Shown here: positions 49,001-62,554 of the stretch, in pieces
How positions within the stretch are numbered: position 1 is the stretch's first letter
How the letters are laid out: each line of letters begins with the position of its first letter
Translations under genes and position numbers: made by a program
NCBI RefSeq assembly: GCF_021730395.1
Contig: NC_069362.1
Coordinates: 68,775,501 to 68,839,500 of the forward strand
From: Mercenaria mercenaria
Lineage: Eukaryota; Mollusca; Bivalvia; Venerida; Veneridae
DNA length: 64,000 nucleotides
Direction: 5' to 3'
Notes under the pieces: model-generated
What the model saw: the letters and a program-made list of their open reading frames with translations, nothing else
Told to the model about the DNA's origin: nothing
The model's database searches: none

Positions 49001-52000
49001 GACTGAGAGTCACTCTAGTTTATCAATCATGACCGAGTGCGCCTGCAGTTCATCAGAGTCATAATTGGGTGTGACTCTAGTTTATCGGAGTCGTGACTGA
49101 ATGTGACTTATTTATCAGAGTCATGGCTACCGAGTCCAGTTCACCAGAGTCATAATGATTAAGGAAGTTCTTCATACCTTCCAACCAAACGTGAAGAAGT
49201 GCATTACATAATCGAAAACAGATGCATGTTCAAGATCCCCGCCGTTGACGTTCATTGCCTCCACAAATTTCTTTCCCCATGTAGCACGTTGTAATCTGAG
49301 AGAGTCTAGGTTAGCATTTGTGAGATTTGCAATACGACTCACAAAACCGTCAAATTCTGAAGACAAAAAAAAAGACTTATGAGAGCAAAGAATTGAAATT
49401 ACATGTGAAATTTCTAGACTGAACACAATGCATGAAGTTAAAATACGGTTTAATTCATCATTTGTGTTACTTTAGTTGCATAAAAGCTTTAAATAAGCTA
49501 GCTAGGCTACAGATAACATAGTTTAATAAACTGTTTTGCGTGGTGTTTTGGAGGTAAATGTCAAACAACTGTGTCTAACTTTTCCATTTAGATCACACAA
49601 GTTTACAATCAATGACAAGACGGTTTTTTAGATTTTCGCTTTCGTTCTAAGCGCCCCCGTCATATTGGCGATATTCATTATAATAACTCTCACAACACAA
49701 CAACGTTCATAACTGTAATTGTGTGACTGTTTTTACTTACATCCTACATTGCTAAATACTCTGTTAAAGTCTTCAAATCTTTGAGGAAATAGAAGTATTT
49801 ATCTATCCAACTATTTACAGTATATTCTTGCTCACGCACGCATGCATGAACGCATATACTCACAAACGTGCATGCTGAAATTAAATTATTCAACAGTTTT
49901 AACAGTTTTTGAAGAAAAAAAATAAGTATACTATTTGATTACTAACATGGACTGACAAAATTTATTATTTCCGAATGGCTCAATTACATCAATCCCTTAC
50001 CATCGTCATTCACAATAGTGACAACTGTTCTGCTAAGATGTCCAATTTTGGCGCCTTTACTCACACTGTCAATAAATAATTCGAAATTTTCGTCTTTTTC
50101 AAACTCCTGAAACACAAGAAAAGTTTATGTGAGAATAAAAGTAGGTCTCATACAAATAACATGAAAATCTTCACTCTTTCTGGGCAATATGACAAAAAGG
50201 TGCACACTTAGACTGTATGCTGCCATGCTAAATGTCAATGATATGTTTCAGTACTTCTTAGTAATAAGATGTTGATATTACTTTGTATCACTAACTGCCA
50301 ATCAAAAAACTATAAAATGTTTTAGATCACAAAACAATTTAATGTAAATAGGTCAGCTGTGGCTGCTCACAATTAAGATATTGTTTAACTATCAAAACGA
50401 TCTGTATCGGTCTTTCTCCCCCTCACCCAGTCTCTTTTCTTCCCCACATCTTCACTAATAAAGATCTGGACAATCAGTTTATGCTAAAACTGATTTGCCA
50501 TATTTGCTATAACTGATTAATTATTCAGTACGTTATTAATTAATCAATATCTAGTCCGCTTTCAAGATACAAAATAAGCAACTGAGATTCCTATAGAAAT
50601 ACTGTACGATTCACTGACTTGTTATACTTCAATCAATCGTCTCTATATTCGCAGATGTCTCTATTAATTCTTTGTTCTTGTTTTGAGAAATTATAGGCAA
50701 TGTTAAATGTCATTTTAGTACAAACGTAACTTTTAAGATAAAATTAGATAACATTTATTTAAAGTCAGCGTAACAAGTACAGCATAAGCTCTTGCAACTG
50801 CTGGTAAGCCCTGGCAGCAAACAAAAACTATCCTATGATAATACCATATCATCATTGATGGTGATTTCGATGTGTTTCTCAACCTCTCCGTGGCTGAAAA
50901 TGAGTTCACCCTCTGTCTCTTCGTAATCCCTTCCACCGACGGCAGAAATATCTTTCGTTTTCCAGTTTAGCTTCAGTTCGCCGTCGGCGCCGTTAACACG
51001 TTTAACAGGTACTCGAGCAACTCCGCAACTCTCTTTGAACAGGAAACTAGGCTTGTCGAATTCCACGGTTCCGGGCTCTTATAGAAATACATAGAAAGGA
51101 ATATAAAAATCAAGTTTTGAGTTACTATTAGACTAGAATATTTGAAGATTCCTTTTTTTCCAAAGTTTCTGTGTAGAAGTTTTCGACTAATTAAAGCAAT
51201 AAAGTTGTGTTTTACAATAAAATCAGTAATCAGTGTATATAATTATAAGAAATGACATGTTATATTGGTCTCAATGTCGCAATTATCAGACATAGTTACC
51301 ATAACTACGGACAGGTGATAAATGTCATGCTGACCAGAAATAAAAGGTAATTCTATCACATTATTAAAATTGTTAACCTACTTCATCCTCATTCACACAT
51401 CATATGAGGTATATTAATTATTGTCGTCAGATAATCAATTACTCTTAAGAAGAAGAATGCCCATATTCACATACCATCGTCATTAAGAATTACGACTTGT
51501 GCTACCCCACGCTTGCCAATTTCGGCAACCTGGTCGGGTTCGACGCTCAGTCTGACAAAGAAGACCTCGTCCGGCTCCCAGATGTTGTCATCAACAATTT
51601 CTATCTCAAGCTCTTGTTCAGTCTGATCTTTATCAAACACCAAACTTTTCTTAACTTCGATGTAGTCAGAACCAGACTCAGCTGTTCCATCTATTGTCTC
51701 AACCCTTAAAAATATCACTTACTAATTCATTACTTTAAAAACACGTTCCTTTTATGATAATACATTATGGAAGTTCTAATAGAGATAATTTACAAAAGAA
51801 AATACTTCGATCTAATCTGTAAAATTAAGTCTGTAGACTAGATTGTGTTTTAAGATTTGGTAAGTTCTCGAAAGTTTTACGATGACATTTTTTGCTTTCA
51901 TGTTTCACATAAAAATCCACGAATCGTTTTCGTGTTAGAATTTGAAAACGCGAAATACAGCTTTTGTTCTCAAAAACAGAGCAGTCTGGAGATTGTAAAG

Positions 52001-55000
52001 CATTTACTAAATTCGTATAGGGTAAAATGGGGTAACTGGGACAATGGGGAAACTGGGACACTTTACACTTTTCAGTAAATTGGAGTAAATATTGGTTACG
52101 TTCCCTAAATAAGATCATATGTTGAAAAAGAACATTCAATGTTAAAGCCTATTATGACAAAACTTTTCTGCCGATGGATTGGAAAATATTTTAAGAATCG
52201 ATTTTCTTAGACATATGTTGAGAGTATTACTAATTAAATAAAAATAAGAAAACTACACGCTGTAAATAATTATGCCTATTTTTTCAGATGTTGCATTAAA
52301 ATATTCTCGTTATGTTCCTGTCTAGTGAAACGCACAGTAGAAATAGTCGTCTGACTTTCTAGATATATTTGCTTATATGTGGTCGGTATATCAATAATAT
52401 CTTAAAGATATTTAATTTCAGTACCGTAACGGCTTGATGATAAATGTGACGTCAATTTTGACGCAAGAAGCTGGTTCTCGTATATATGTAATATCGCATT
52501 TAACTTGTTTGAAATATTGAAGCATATTATGTATCATTGCAAATCAAGGACATGGCATTATTTTTTTTAAATTCTATAAAAAGTATAATGATTTTGTTTT
52601 ATTGACTTTCATTTTGAATAATAAAGTGGCCTGTCATGAACCGTTGCGTTGACGTCAGACAACGACGTTATAAAACAGGTGCTTGTTTGTGAAATATGGC
52701 ATGTCCAAAATATTTATATTGGTATGTGTTGATACCTTCAGTTATGGGAAGAGTTGCAAAACTGTAGGTATCACATTACTATTTCATATAATGAGATTTC
52801 AAGTGTTTTTGAGAAATTACAACATACTTTATTTTGAACGTTCCTTTTCAAAAGTGTCCCACTTACCCTAATGTATTGGGGCAAGTGGGACACTGTCGTT
52901 AAGAACAAAGTTCTCCATGATTTTATTTTTGAACAAACTGGATGCTGGAAGAAAAAGGGGATATGCTCCAATGGACAGTACATAAAATGTTGTACATAAC
53001 TGGACATAACCACTATAAATTGTCAACTTTTAATCTTTTTCCACGAATGAAATGAAAAAAGGAAAGAAAGTCTAGTAATAACGAAACTCTGATATTTTGA
53101 AAGTATACCACTAGTTCACAGGCGTGGTCATAATATATATTAGCTTAACTCTGGTGCAACTACTGAATTTTCTACCCGATACCAAGTTTACATGATCCAA
53201 GTCACTGTTTAGTCACATAGGTTTATTTAAAGGGAGATCGTTCCGTGAACCCCTCCCACTCATTCCGCGTAAAATCTGGTGAGTTTAGAATTTTTGATAG
53301 TCTAATAGGCTAATACTGATATTTCTTTCATGTTTAAAGAAACTGTCGGCAAATCTTATATTAATAAGTAGTATTTATACTAGATGAAGCGCAGGAACCA
53401 ACTGACAGTCAAGCCAACATGGTAGTTCTTTTAGTTAATTACTCCTTTAAAAGATAACGTTGTGTCAAATATTCAGGCTAAAGCAAACACCAAATATTGG
53501 CCAGACAACACATTTTAGGTATAGTTTTCGAGAGCGTATGCCCATGTGTCCCTCTAGATCTCCTTAACTCTACCTTCATTCCCCTCACATTTCACCCCCT
53601 CCTCCCCGAGTCTTCCTGTATGCAAAAAGCTAGTTAATGTCCTTATTTCTTTGTGAAAAAGACACACATTTTAATTGTCCCATTAATATTTGATAAAATC
53701 TATGTTCTAAGACTGTTTAAAATTTTGATCAGTTTCAAGTGTAAAAATCACATATATAAGTACATAATGGATTATGTCAAGTTTATGTTTAATTCATACA
53801 TAGTTATTTACACTTATAACATTTTTTTATTTTAAACGATTTATATAATAAGCATATATTGAAACAAATAATGACATAATTTAGGCAAAAATTGGACATA
53901 TTGATTTCTTTATGCATCCTTGTTTTACAAAACAGTCATAAATTGTAATTAATACTGAGCTATATTTTCAGTTTAGAATTCTTTTTTGATCTGTGGACAT
54001 GAATGGTTTCATTTGTCATAAATGCAACTGCAATATACATAAATTCTAATAAAACTAAAATGTCCCAAGTTACCCCAACTGGGTGGGGTAACTTGGGACT
54101 CTTGACCAATGTTTAATTAATTTATAGTTAATCACAGGTTATCAGGTATTTGTAAAAGTTTATATTCGTCATATATTATATAGGTTGCGCATATTGAAAT
54201 ATCAATAAATCAAGTTTATATTTTGTCTTTCTTAAATATTACTCAACAGTGTTTCTTTAAGTGTCCCAGTTACCCCATTTTACCCTATATCAATTTCATT
54301 CAGTCAATGCATGTTCAAACAGCTACTTTTTCACGGCGATTTTAAAACTTTAAACTTATCTGATTTCGCGGTACGAAATATACAAATATACTCGGAATTC
54401 GTCAAAAAAAGTTAGAGACAAAAGCATGTCTCACATACTTGAACACGATTCTGTTGTTAAGTTTCCCGTGTCTCATTATACACAGTTTTACCCGACCATC
54501 CTTCTCGAGAACCGCCGCAGATGGTGCTGCAAACTCAATAATCGCTTTACTCATGCTTTCAGGTTTAGAAAAAAACGATGCACGAGAACCACTTGTATCC
54601 TCTGACAACAACATTGTCTCCAGTAACTATAGAGATACAAACATCATTAAATATTAGACTTCTGAAAGGTATTTTGTTCAACATTTACTAAAGGAGTACT
54701 GTAAGTTCGATCCTATCATACGTCAACTGAGCAGTTACAATGTTAGATTTTTAAGATGTTTTCCTATCGTTTAAATTTTTCTAAATAATCATAGAATTTT
54801 ATCCTTTTATACGAATTCAAGGCGATAAAGAACATTTTAATGAACATATATTCCGTCTGTTCAAACATGTCTCGAAGTAGAAACCAAAACAATATGAACA
54901 CTTCAATTTTCTGTTATGGGCCCCGGGTCCAAGCATCTACGTTTAAACCAATAAGCTTACGGTGCAACTATTACCTCCCTAGTTCTGTCATCCAGATTCG

Positions 55001-58000
55001 GTGTTAGTTTAACGGAACCAGTCATCTCTCTGATCGCGTTGCGGCGGTACCAGCCACGGCTGTGTGAACCTTCCTTCTCCATCACGTACGAGGCTAAAGT
55101 GGCAACATCCTGCTCGGAGTATCCCTTCTCATGCCGCAGTTTCTACATGGAAAACACAATATTTCAAAATACAATATATTAAAATAGTGTTTCTGTTACT
55201 TTTTAACCCCCACCGCGTGTGCCTTTTAGCAACATATGATTCTAGTATTTTATTGAAAACGATGTGTGAAAACTTACAAAATGTAAGATTGAACCATTTA
55301 AAATACATTATCAACAGTTGTCCAAATGAACCAGTATAGTTACCTTAATGAATTCCAAGATGAGACGTTTATTTGCATGTATACCAGTCTCTGGCAGTTC
55401 TTTACCCTCAATAACTGCTTCTATAAAATATTGTTAAAAATGTAATTTAATTAATTCAGACGCTATCAAATCCTATTTAAACGTTACTTTGAATCATCTT
55501 GGATCAAATTACTGTTGGGGCTTTAAAATGTTACTTAAACTCTTATAAAATATGTTTGATGAAAAACTTGATAACTTTCTTATAGCCAGTGAAGTTATTT
55601 GTGGTTCACCATGAAAAAAGATTCATTTGCAGACTGTTGTACGTTTATTCATTTAAGCCGGGTCTGCTGGAATTTATTCAGTGTTTACCCTTGCGTTTTA
55701 CGAAACAATTGTTTTATGGTAGATTAAATTGTTAGATATTAAATCCTGTCCGCGTAATGGGTTAACTCCGTAGTGTAAAAAGAAAAATTGCCAAGAAATA
55801 ATTTGTCATTTGACAAAAGTAAGAAATGGGGAATCTGTTACCATACCATAACACAGTAAAATACGAATTACAAAATAAACAGAAACAAAAAATGAAAAAA
55901 TATACAAGGAAGTAAGTCAAAATGAAATTTTCTTAGGGGTAATAGGGAAAATTATAAACAGATGTAATGTGCATTGTATGCTATCAGAGTACATGTAATT
56001 ACAAATATGGAATCTAGGAATCTATGACAAAATCAGTAGTTTCTAACTTATATCACGTCAAATCTACATATTTATGTACCTTTTCCCATGTTAATCTCTG
56101 TGAGCAATAAAATAAATTGAAATAATGACATGCCATATCATGCAATATATACGTCAATTAATGAAATTAGAAGTATTTTTACACAACCAGTACGATGTCC
56201 TACCCCTCGGTGTCTTAATCGTCAACTAGAATCCAAACAGAAATAACTAGGGCTTAGTATGCAGTGTATCCGTGCAAACACTTCCTGCTAAGTAAATTCA
56301 TGCATAAGGAATGAACATGAAGTGAAATGTGAATCAATTCTTCTTCTAATGAATGTACACTACAGCTACATTAGCTTCTTTAATCAGAGAAATGATTAGC
56401 CAGTTTATTTATGTAAAAATAGCGAGTTAATACGTTGTTCTGTTGACATTCAATCAAGAACTTGTTTAAAATTGACAAGCACAACTTTTAAAGCAATTTC
56501 AAAGCAGAGTGATTATAGGCAGAAAAGCAGAATACACCCACGAAAGGGCAAATCGCTATGTCATATGCCAGCTGGAAGCAGGTGATTTGCATGTGAGTTG
56601 CTAGCATCCTACAATATAGAAACAGTTACCGAGCGCTTCCTCTATATACAAAAATAACATATATCTGTTAATAAAACGTGTTAGTGTATACAGCATAAAT
56701 GCATCAAATGAAATGATGCCCGTTTCTGGTTGGTCATACAGAAAAAAATGCTAAAATTGGCATGCATTGGACGGACTATAAAAGTCAGTTTATATGCATT
56801 TTGAGATTTTCTATCATTTTGTTTTCATTAGTTTTCATTTAGTTTTTTTCTCTTGTGATTGCACTTCATGCAAGTTTTAATGTCTTCATCGGTAATTTTA
56901 ACCAGAAACAAACATGTATTTGAATGCATTCTTGCACTTGCCATCTCTGGACACCCTCACCGAGTAACTGAATGGAAGGGGAGAATGAATTTCATGATTT
57001 TCAGGCTGAGAGTGGTGCCAGTCCTTGAAAACTTTTTGTCAAACCAAGTGCATTTAATATGCAATTATTTTTTCTTGTAAAAAGGCCAAAAGCAGCACTG
57101 AAGATTAGACCATAGAACTTAAAAAAAGATTCTTGTGATTATTTGAGAATGACCGAGTCATAAATGGCATGTGCAGAAACACCGTTTTTCTAAAAAAAAA
57201 AAAAAATGAACTACTTATGTCTGTGCATGTTACACGGTAAATTAATACTATATTCGCTACAAGAGTGATTATTTAGTCCTTAAAACTGTCTTTGTTAAAT
57301 ATAAAACGTACGAAACTAAAGCTATTTAAAGACTTTATCAAGATTAAAGTGAGAATTAAAATGAAATATAATCTTACCTAGATCCAAATGCTCGGGTGAG
57401 GGTTTTCGTGGTCCACGGGAACAGAAGTCTTTGTCCGCTATATAGGATAGCAGAACCATGGCGGGAAACATGAGAAAGGTCAGAAATGCCTCCCACAGGT
57501 CAACATAATCCGGGGTCACGACGATAAGAATGATAATTAGCCAAATATATGCAAAAATTGAAAATATACATGTTACTGCGAACACTTTTATAAGTTCCAA
57601 CTTCTTTGTCTCCGGAGACGGTACAGATAAAATACATATTCCCGTAATGCACATGAGGTTGAATGCTGCAGACCCAACAATTGTCCCTGGACCTAGAGCA
57701 CCTGCCTTGAAATTATTACCTACAATTTCAATTATAGCAAGAAGAATTTCTGGCGCGCTTGAACCCAGCGCCATTAGTGTGAGGTTGGCCACCGTACCGT
57801 TCCACATCAGGATCTCGATATCTGTGTACCCAGTGTCGCTGTTCGGGTCCGCAACTTGAACCTTCTGCTTCTTACTGGTGATCATTTCAATAGATTCCAT
57901 GAACATGTCAGCGATGATGGATACGCCCATAAAGCTCCAAAGTAGACCAACAATATAGATAAATGCTCGAGCCCCTATACTCCATGTGTATTCATTGACA

Positions 58001-58059
58001 AGGGGCAACAGCAAGCCCGCATCAGCGCACTCGTAGTTATTCACGTTACAGGTAGACAT
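46072..58059 (-). CDS. Na+/Ca2+ exchanger, SLC8/NCX family (11 exons, 809 aa)
   Basis: Plasma-membrane antiporter exporting Ca2+ in exchange for Na+. Exons in transcript order: 57378-58059, 55344-55420, 54975-55142, 54439-54626, 51475-51704, 50845-51077, 50001-50106, 49178-49356, 48170-48341, 47184-47341, 46072-46308. All have GT/AG borders and the phases match throughout. Exon 1 encodes the extracellular Cys-containing N terminus, the first membrane helices and the alpha-1 repeat (about 87-137, '[15 protein letters not shown]'). Exons 4-7 encode two Calx-beta domains: CBD1 about 335-448 with '[11 protein letters not shown]', CBD2 about 450-561 with '[10 protein letters not shown]'. Exons 9-10 carry alpha-2 ('[15 protein letters not shown]', '[13 protein letters not shown]', '[14 protein letters not shown]'). 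Exon 11 gives the last helices and ends '...PGF', as in vertebrate NCX. The start ATG has an in-frame stop seven codons upstream; no signal peptide is apparent. The protein is shorter than vertebrate NCX (about 970 aa), mostly in the cytosolic loop. Paralogue not assigned. Confidence 0.96.
46671..47183 (-). pseudogene. Tandem decayed copies of the 3' part of NCX exon 10 and its donor site
   Basis: The end of exon 10 plus donor (plus-strand 'acctgcactgtccagtaaat' at 47182-47201 and following) recurs inside the downstream intron. The closest copy, 47040-47115, matches about 75 bp by eye and continues into exon sequence. Weaker copies start at about 46966, 46741 and 46675. In the closest copy the exchanger frame is interrupted by two stops, so these are pseudo-exons. 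Several keep a good GT donor ('gcag/gtaaga' at 46741; 'gtag/gtaggt' at 46675). Confidence 0.75.
47919..48165. mobile_element. Fold-back MITE (family D), full copy abutting the NCX exon 9 donor
   Basis: Ends 'atatatgagccgcgccatga' and 'tcatggcgcggctcatatat' are exact inverted repeats, and most of the 247 bp is internally palindromic. The donor GT of exon 9 is at 48168-48169 (minus strand), so the element begins within the first bases of the intron. Partial copies lie at 32001-32198 and 35143-35305. Confidence 0.85.
48830..49160. repeat. Minisatellite of ~40-bp units in an NCX intron
   Basis: Units such as 'cctgcagtttatcagagtcg' + 'tgactgaatgag' repeat about eight to nine times with variation, immediately before exon 8 on the plus-strand map. 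It does not resemble the exon. Confidence 0.75.
52016..54291. mobile_element. Nested inverted-repeat DNA element in NCX intron 4
   Basis: The outer ends 'tatagggtaaaatggggtaa' (from about 52017) and 'ttaccccattttaccctata' (to about 54290) are inverted repeats running into 'ctgggaca'/'tgtcccag'. Two further hairpins of the same motif lie inside: about 52854-52895 ('gtgtcccacttaccc' / 'gggcaagtgggacac') and about 54060-54101 ('tgtcccaagttacccca' / 'tggggtaacttgggac'). No transposase frame is visible, so it is non-autonomous. Superfamily not assigned. Confidence 0.7.
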
Positions 58060-59650
58060 TTTGACACTGCTTGGTTACTTGAAATCTACAATTCATTAAA
58101 AATAAAAAGAAATCACTAAACTAGCAGTAATGTGACTAAACACTGGGTAACCTCTTCCTGGTTAAATTACGTGAGATGTTTTTGAGCTAGCTCCACTGTG
58201 ACTGTATGCGCCTATAATATTCTATACAAACTGATACTAAGCGTAGAAATGATTTCAGTGCTGGGTAGACTTTCGTCACTATGCTTCAGAACTTACTTTT
58301 TCACATTTATATAGGTTCTTTGGAAACGTAGAATGCAGCCTAGCAAAATATTTAATCTTTTCCTCTGATCAAAAGTAAGATAATACTTCATCTACAGATA
58401 TCACTTCAATTAAAATCTCGATCAAATTCTTGTACATATCCTACCGCCACTAGGGAAACTGCAACAAAGGCGGAGACGTAAAACGATTTGATTTCAAGAT
58501 TTTAGCAAATAAATAATCCCTATTGACATCTATATATACATGTCAGAATCCGGAATAAACCCATAGTTGTTGAAAACTTGCAACTACACAATACTCAAGC
58601 ACATTAAAGTGGAATTATACGCATTTTTCAAGTAAAAATACAGCACAAATAGATATGTGTGTAAAAAGGGTGGAGGAAATTATAGTTTTTAACCCAGTAT
58701 ACCAAACTCTTCCTGTTACCATTACGAAATAATAACTTTTTAAATATGACTTTTCTTATTTTGACTGGGGCAGCCTTTTTAAGAAAAGTCAAACTGCTTG
58801 CAGGAGTTGCTTCCCTTCAACCTCAGAAATCTCTACTTATAGGTAAGGGAGATCATTGCGTACAAGACTGAAGAAATGAACTATTCTTTATAAGTCCGAT
58901 TTCTTCATATCTAAAGCATCACTTTCAAATACTTATGCGGCATTATTGTTAATTAAACACATTTAAATGCACAGCAACCGGAAACTAGCTTTTATAAAAC
59001 ATTCACCAAAAATACACTACGTGCTGTAAGATGTGCATAATGCAACTTTTATTATAGTACATAAAGCTTGCAGATTTTGCATTTAAATATTCATGGTATC
59101 ACTTCTTGAGAATAATAATAAATATTTAAAGACGAGAGGCACTGGGCGGAATGCGCCAGTAAACTGGTGTCAAAGATGGGGAAACACTTGCATCATTCTT
59201 ACACATCAGGCACAGTGGAACTCTCTGAATTCCGTGCATCTTCGGCAGTTACCGCATGACATAAGCAAAAATATAGGTGTTTAGTAGGCACTCAGTTCTA
59301 CAGGCTTTGTCGATAGATGACGGTGCTTCCCCTTATTTGACAAATATATTTGCACTTTCTATCCTAACTTGCTTTTGGAAGGTCGTATACGGAGCTTTCA
59401 GTAAATGTTGAATCTGCAAAGTATACTAGTAGCTCGGTGTTCGAGTTCACTACCGGTGTTATGGTACATTTGTTATGCCGGGTTGGAAGAATTTTGTCAA
59501 TTCGCGAAATACGCTAATATTTCCAGGTCGCTATATTATAACTTAAGCACTTATACAGCCCATGCTTACTGACAATGGCGGTCTATAGTAACTCGAAACT
59601 ATTCCGTTAGCAAAAATACTGTAAATGCGGCTATGGTGCAATTTTGTTAA
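58060..59650. other. NCX 5' flank
   Basis: Expected to hold the promoter and 5' UTR of the exchanger. I saw no convincing core promoter motif and no other gene. Confidence 0.4.
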
Positions 59651-59993
59651 GGCCTAAAAAAATTGTTTGTTTCCGGTATCCCATCTACCCTAAATTTTTG
59701 GCCCGACCCTAAATGTTTGTATGGCCTTGAAGAATTTTCTTTCAAAGTTTTAACAAAAAGTTGCAAAACTGCGCTTTTTAAAGTTTTTATGCTTTAAACA
59801 TGTTCAGTGATTTTAGAAAACAACTTACTGATGCCTAAAGGCCTAATGACCCCCTTACTTGTATTCATTTTTTATACAAAAATAATTTCCGAAAAGTCCC
59901 ATTAAAAAAACTAAATAAAATTTAAAAAAATACCGACCTACCTACCCTAATTTTTTTAGCATGTTACCGGAAACAAACAATTATTTTTAGGCA
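59651..59993. mobile_element. MITE with 'ggcctaaaaa-aattgtttgt' termini
   Basis: The left end 'ggcctaaaaaaattgtttgt' + 'ttccggta' mirrors the right end 'taccggaaacaaacaa' + 'ttatttttaggc'. The inverted repeats are about 28 bp with small differences; total length is 343 bp. The interior also has mirrored 'ctaccctaaatttttg' / 'taccctaatttttt' segments in direct orientation. No coding sequence. Confidence 0.75.
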
Positions 59994-60321
59994 TAATAAC
60001 AGGCACTCAAAAATATCATATATCGGGGCGTTTTATTTACATTGCAGATTATATACATAAATAAGTAGCTCCGTGAATCACTTTACGACAATATATACGT
60101 AATAAGATTGATATTGTGCAAAAAAGTTTAATGATATGTTAAATATAATAAGGAGATTTTCAAAAAGGTCAAATTTTACAGAGCAGGGATTACGCATGTT
60201 TTAAAGAACTAATAAAGATGTGTTAACAGCGCGTGAGCGCGAGAATCTCTCTAATAACACACGAGAATAGCTCTAGTAAAAGGAATTATTTATATGACGC
60301 TTTCAGTGAAGTACTTTGTGT
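59994..60321. other. Gene-free stretch
   Basis: Short spacer between MITE and SINE; nothing recognised. Confidence 0.4.
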
Positions 60322-60577
60322 TTTGTTGGGTAGAGTCACAATGGCACAATTTATGTCCAGCTTTTGATTGAGAAGGTAGCTAGACCAAAGGTTCCCCTCC
60401 TGGTCTTGTTTTCAGGCATGGGCGGGCACCCGAGTAGAACCACCGGCCTTCCGTAAGCCAGCTGGATGACTTCCTCTCCTAAAGAATTCTTTACTTCTAG
60501 TGAAGTTTAGAACCCACATCGGCGAGGGGCAATTAATTTGAAGTTAGCGACCTAAACAATTCGGCCACGGAAGCCAC
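60322..60577 (-). mobile_element. tRNA-derived SINE (family A), better copy
   Basis: The reverse complement starts 'ggcttccgtggccgaattgt' (box A-like) and continues to 'cgatgtgggttctaaac' (box B-like). The body with 'ccgtaagccagctggatgac' and 'gggcacccgagtagaacca' follows. It matches 4371-4590. Confidence 0.75.
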
Positions 60578-62554
60578 AAAATTCTAAGTGGGGGATGTGC
60601 AGAAAAATTTACAAGAAACGAAACAGCAGTTTTTATAAGCAGGCTAGTTAAGATACTCTTTTGACTTCCGTGTCACTGAATAAAACAGGTCAAAAAAGGC
60701 GAAGGTTTTACGTTCGACTGCAGTTAATAGAACAATAGAACGTTGGGTATAAAATACTGTTTTATATTTTTTAAAATTGTGTTGCGCTTCAACACAGGTC
60801 GATATAATTCCTTTGAAAATGGATATCGATCAATGCTATTCAAGACGTATTTTGACTTAAGTAGCTTAACCCTTTAACCTTTCTTACACATAAGTAATTG
60901 TTCAATCATACTAATACGTTGTGTCTACTATCATGCAATAATACCCTGTAAAGTATTTATTTTGAATTATAAATAAGCATAAATAAGCTTGTAAAGAGCA
61001 AAAATCTTAACATTAAATTAAAAACTTGAATTTTACTATACATGTAGTTATAAGTCAAGGAAATGTGTTATAACACAACAAGTTAACTCCTGAATGGAAA
61101 ACGGAACAATTAAAAGGTTTACACTTTAACAAACGTAAAGCAAATTCATTGGTTAAGTTACATTCTGGCGCTAAATTAAATGCGATCTAGCAACTGGCGA
61201 TTTGTTTAGCTTATGAATATGGATTCAGTATAATCGTACTAATTAATAGAATGTTTTATCTAAAGCTGGACTGGTCAAATTTATTAAAAATGGTTCTGTC
61301 GTGACTTAAAGAACTAAAAAAGAAACGAGCTTCATTCTAATCACATTATCCGTACAGCGTTGTTCCATTCTCAACCCTGATCAGGCACTCAGTATCAGTG
61401 TGATTGTATGTGGGTATGTTGGACGCTGTGCATGGGGTCGCGGGTCCAGTCGACGTTTGGTTCATCGCAAGAGAACTGACAGTAGTTTTAAGGGCTTAAA
61501 GGTCACTCCATGATCTAGCGAAATGAAGGCTCAAACTTCGCAGGATTATGTTACATTACGAGGAGCACGCGGTTATATTATTTTAATTATTCTATAATAA
61601 TACTTTTATCGACAGTTGCTCTATAAGAAACAACCTACCTATAGAACTTATCGGATTACGAGTTGTTTTTACGGAAATAAAGTGCGTTAAAATCAAGATG
61701 CATCACGTTAATCAATACTCTGACATCATTAGATAAATAAATCAACCAACCTTTTTTCACGAAATACTATCCCAAATTAACTTATAGTAACATCAAAATT
61801 ACTTACATTTTAATAAAAGTCACACGGAATTTTAAAGTGGTGTCATAATTCCATGATCATAAAATCGCTATGATACGGTCCACCAAATCGTACTTGGTGT
61901 TTGTCCGTTGCTAAAACAGCTCTAAATCAACCCATAACTATTTGTATACAGTCTTAAGAGGTAAAAACCAATACATTCGCGCCCACTGGAACGAGAGATA
62001 ATCTTGCGTTTATTTTGATATGTACAGTGATGTGTTCTTTCCCTTGGGATTCAACATTGTCCAACTGCTAGCCGAACAAATTCAAAATTTTACTTCTTGA
62101 TATTAAGAATTGTTATATCAACAAGTACATTCGGATATAAAAAATTGTTTCTTGATATCAATAAATATATTTTGGTTTCAGAAAATCAAGTTTTGATATT
62201 TTTATATTAAGAAATATAAACTCATTTACTACTATTAAAAATATATTTTCTGTTACCAAGAAATTATATTTTCATATAAAATTAGAATTACTGATATCAG
62301 AAATATCTGCAACATTTTTATGTAAAACAGCGGGCCACGGTGGCTCTCGACCGCTCATCTGGGTTTCACAGCTTGCTTGAATAGTTTTGGTAGAAGGTCA
62401 CTCATAGAAAACATCTAAGGCGTTATTTTTAAATGGACAGTGTTTTCTGACTAGATTTTTAACAAGACCATTGTGGACCGAAGCGACTCACATGAAACTA
62501 TCTGATCTTGGATATATGTATGACTCAAGGAATCATTAACTGTATTTAGTATAA
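60578..62554. other. Gene-free stretch
   Basis: AT-rich sequence. At 62090-62300 there is a run of loosely repeated 'ttgatatcaagaaat'-like words in both orientations. No exon was recognised. Confidence 0.4.
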
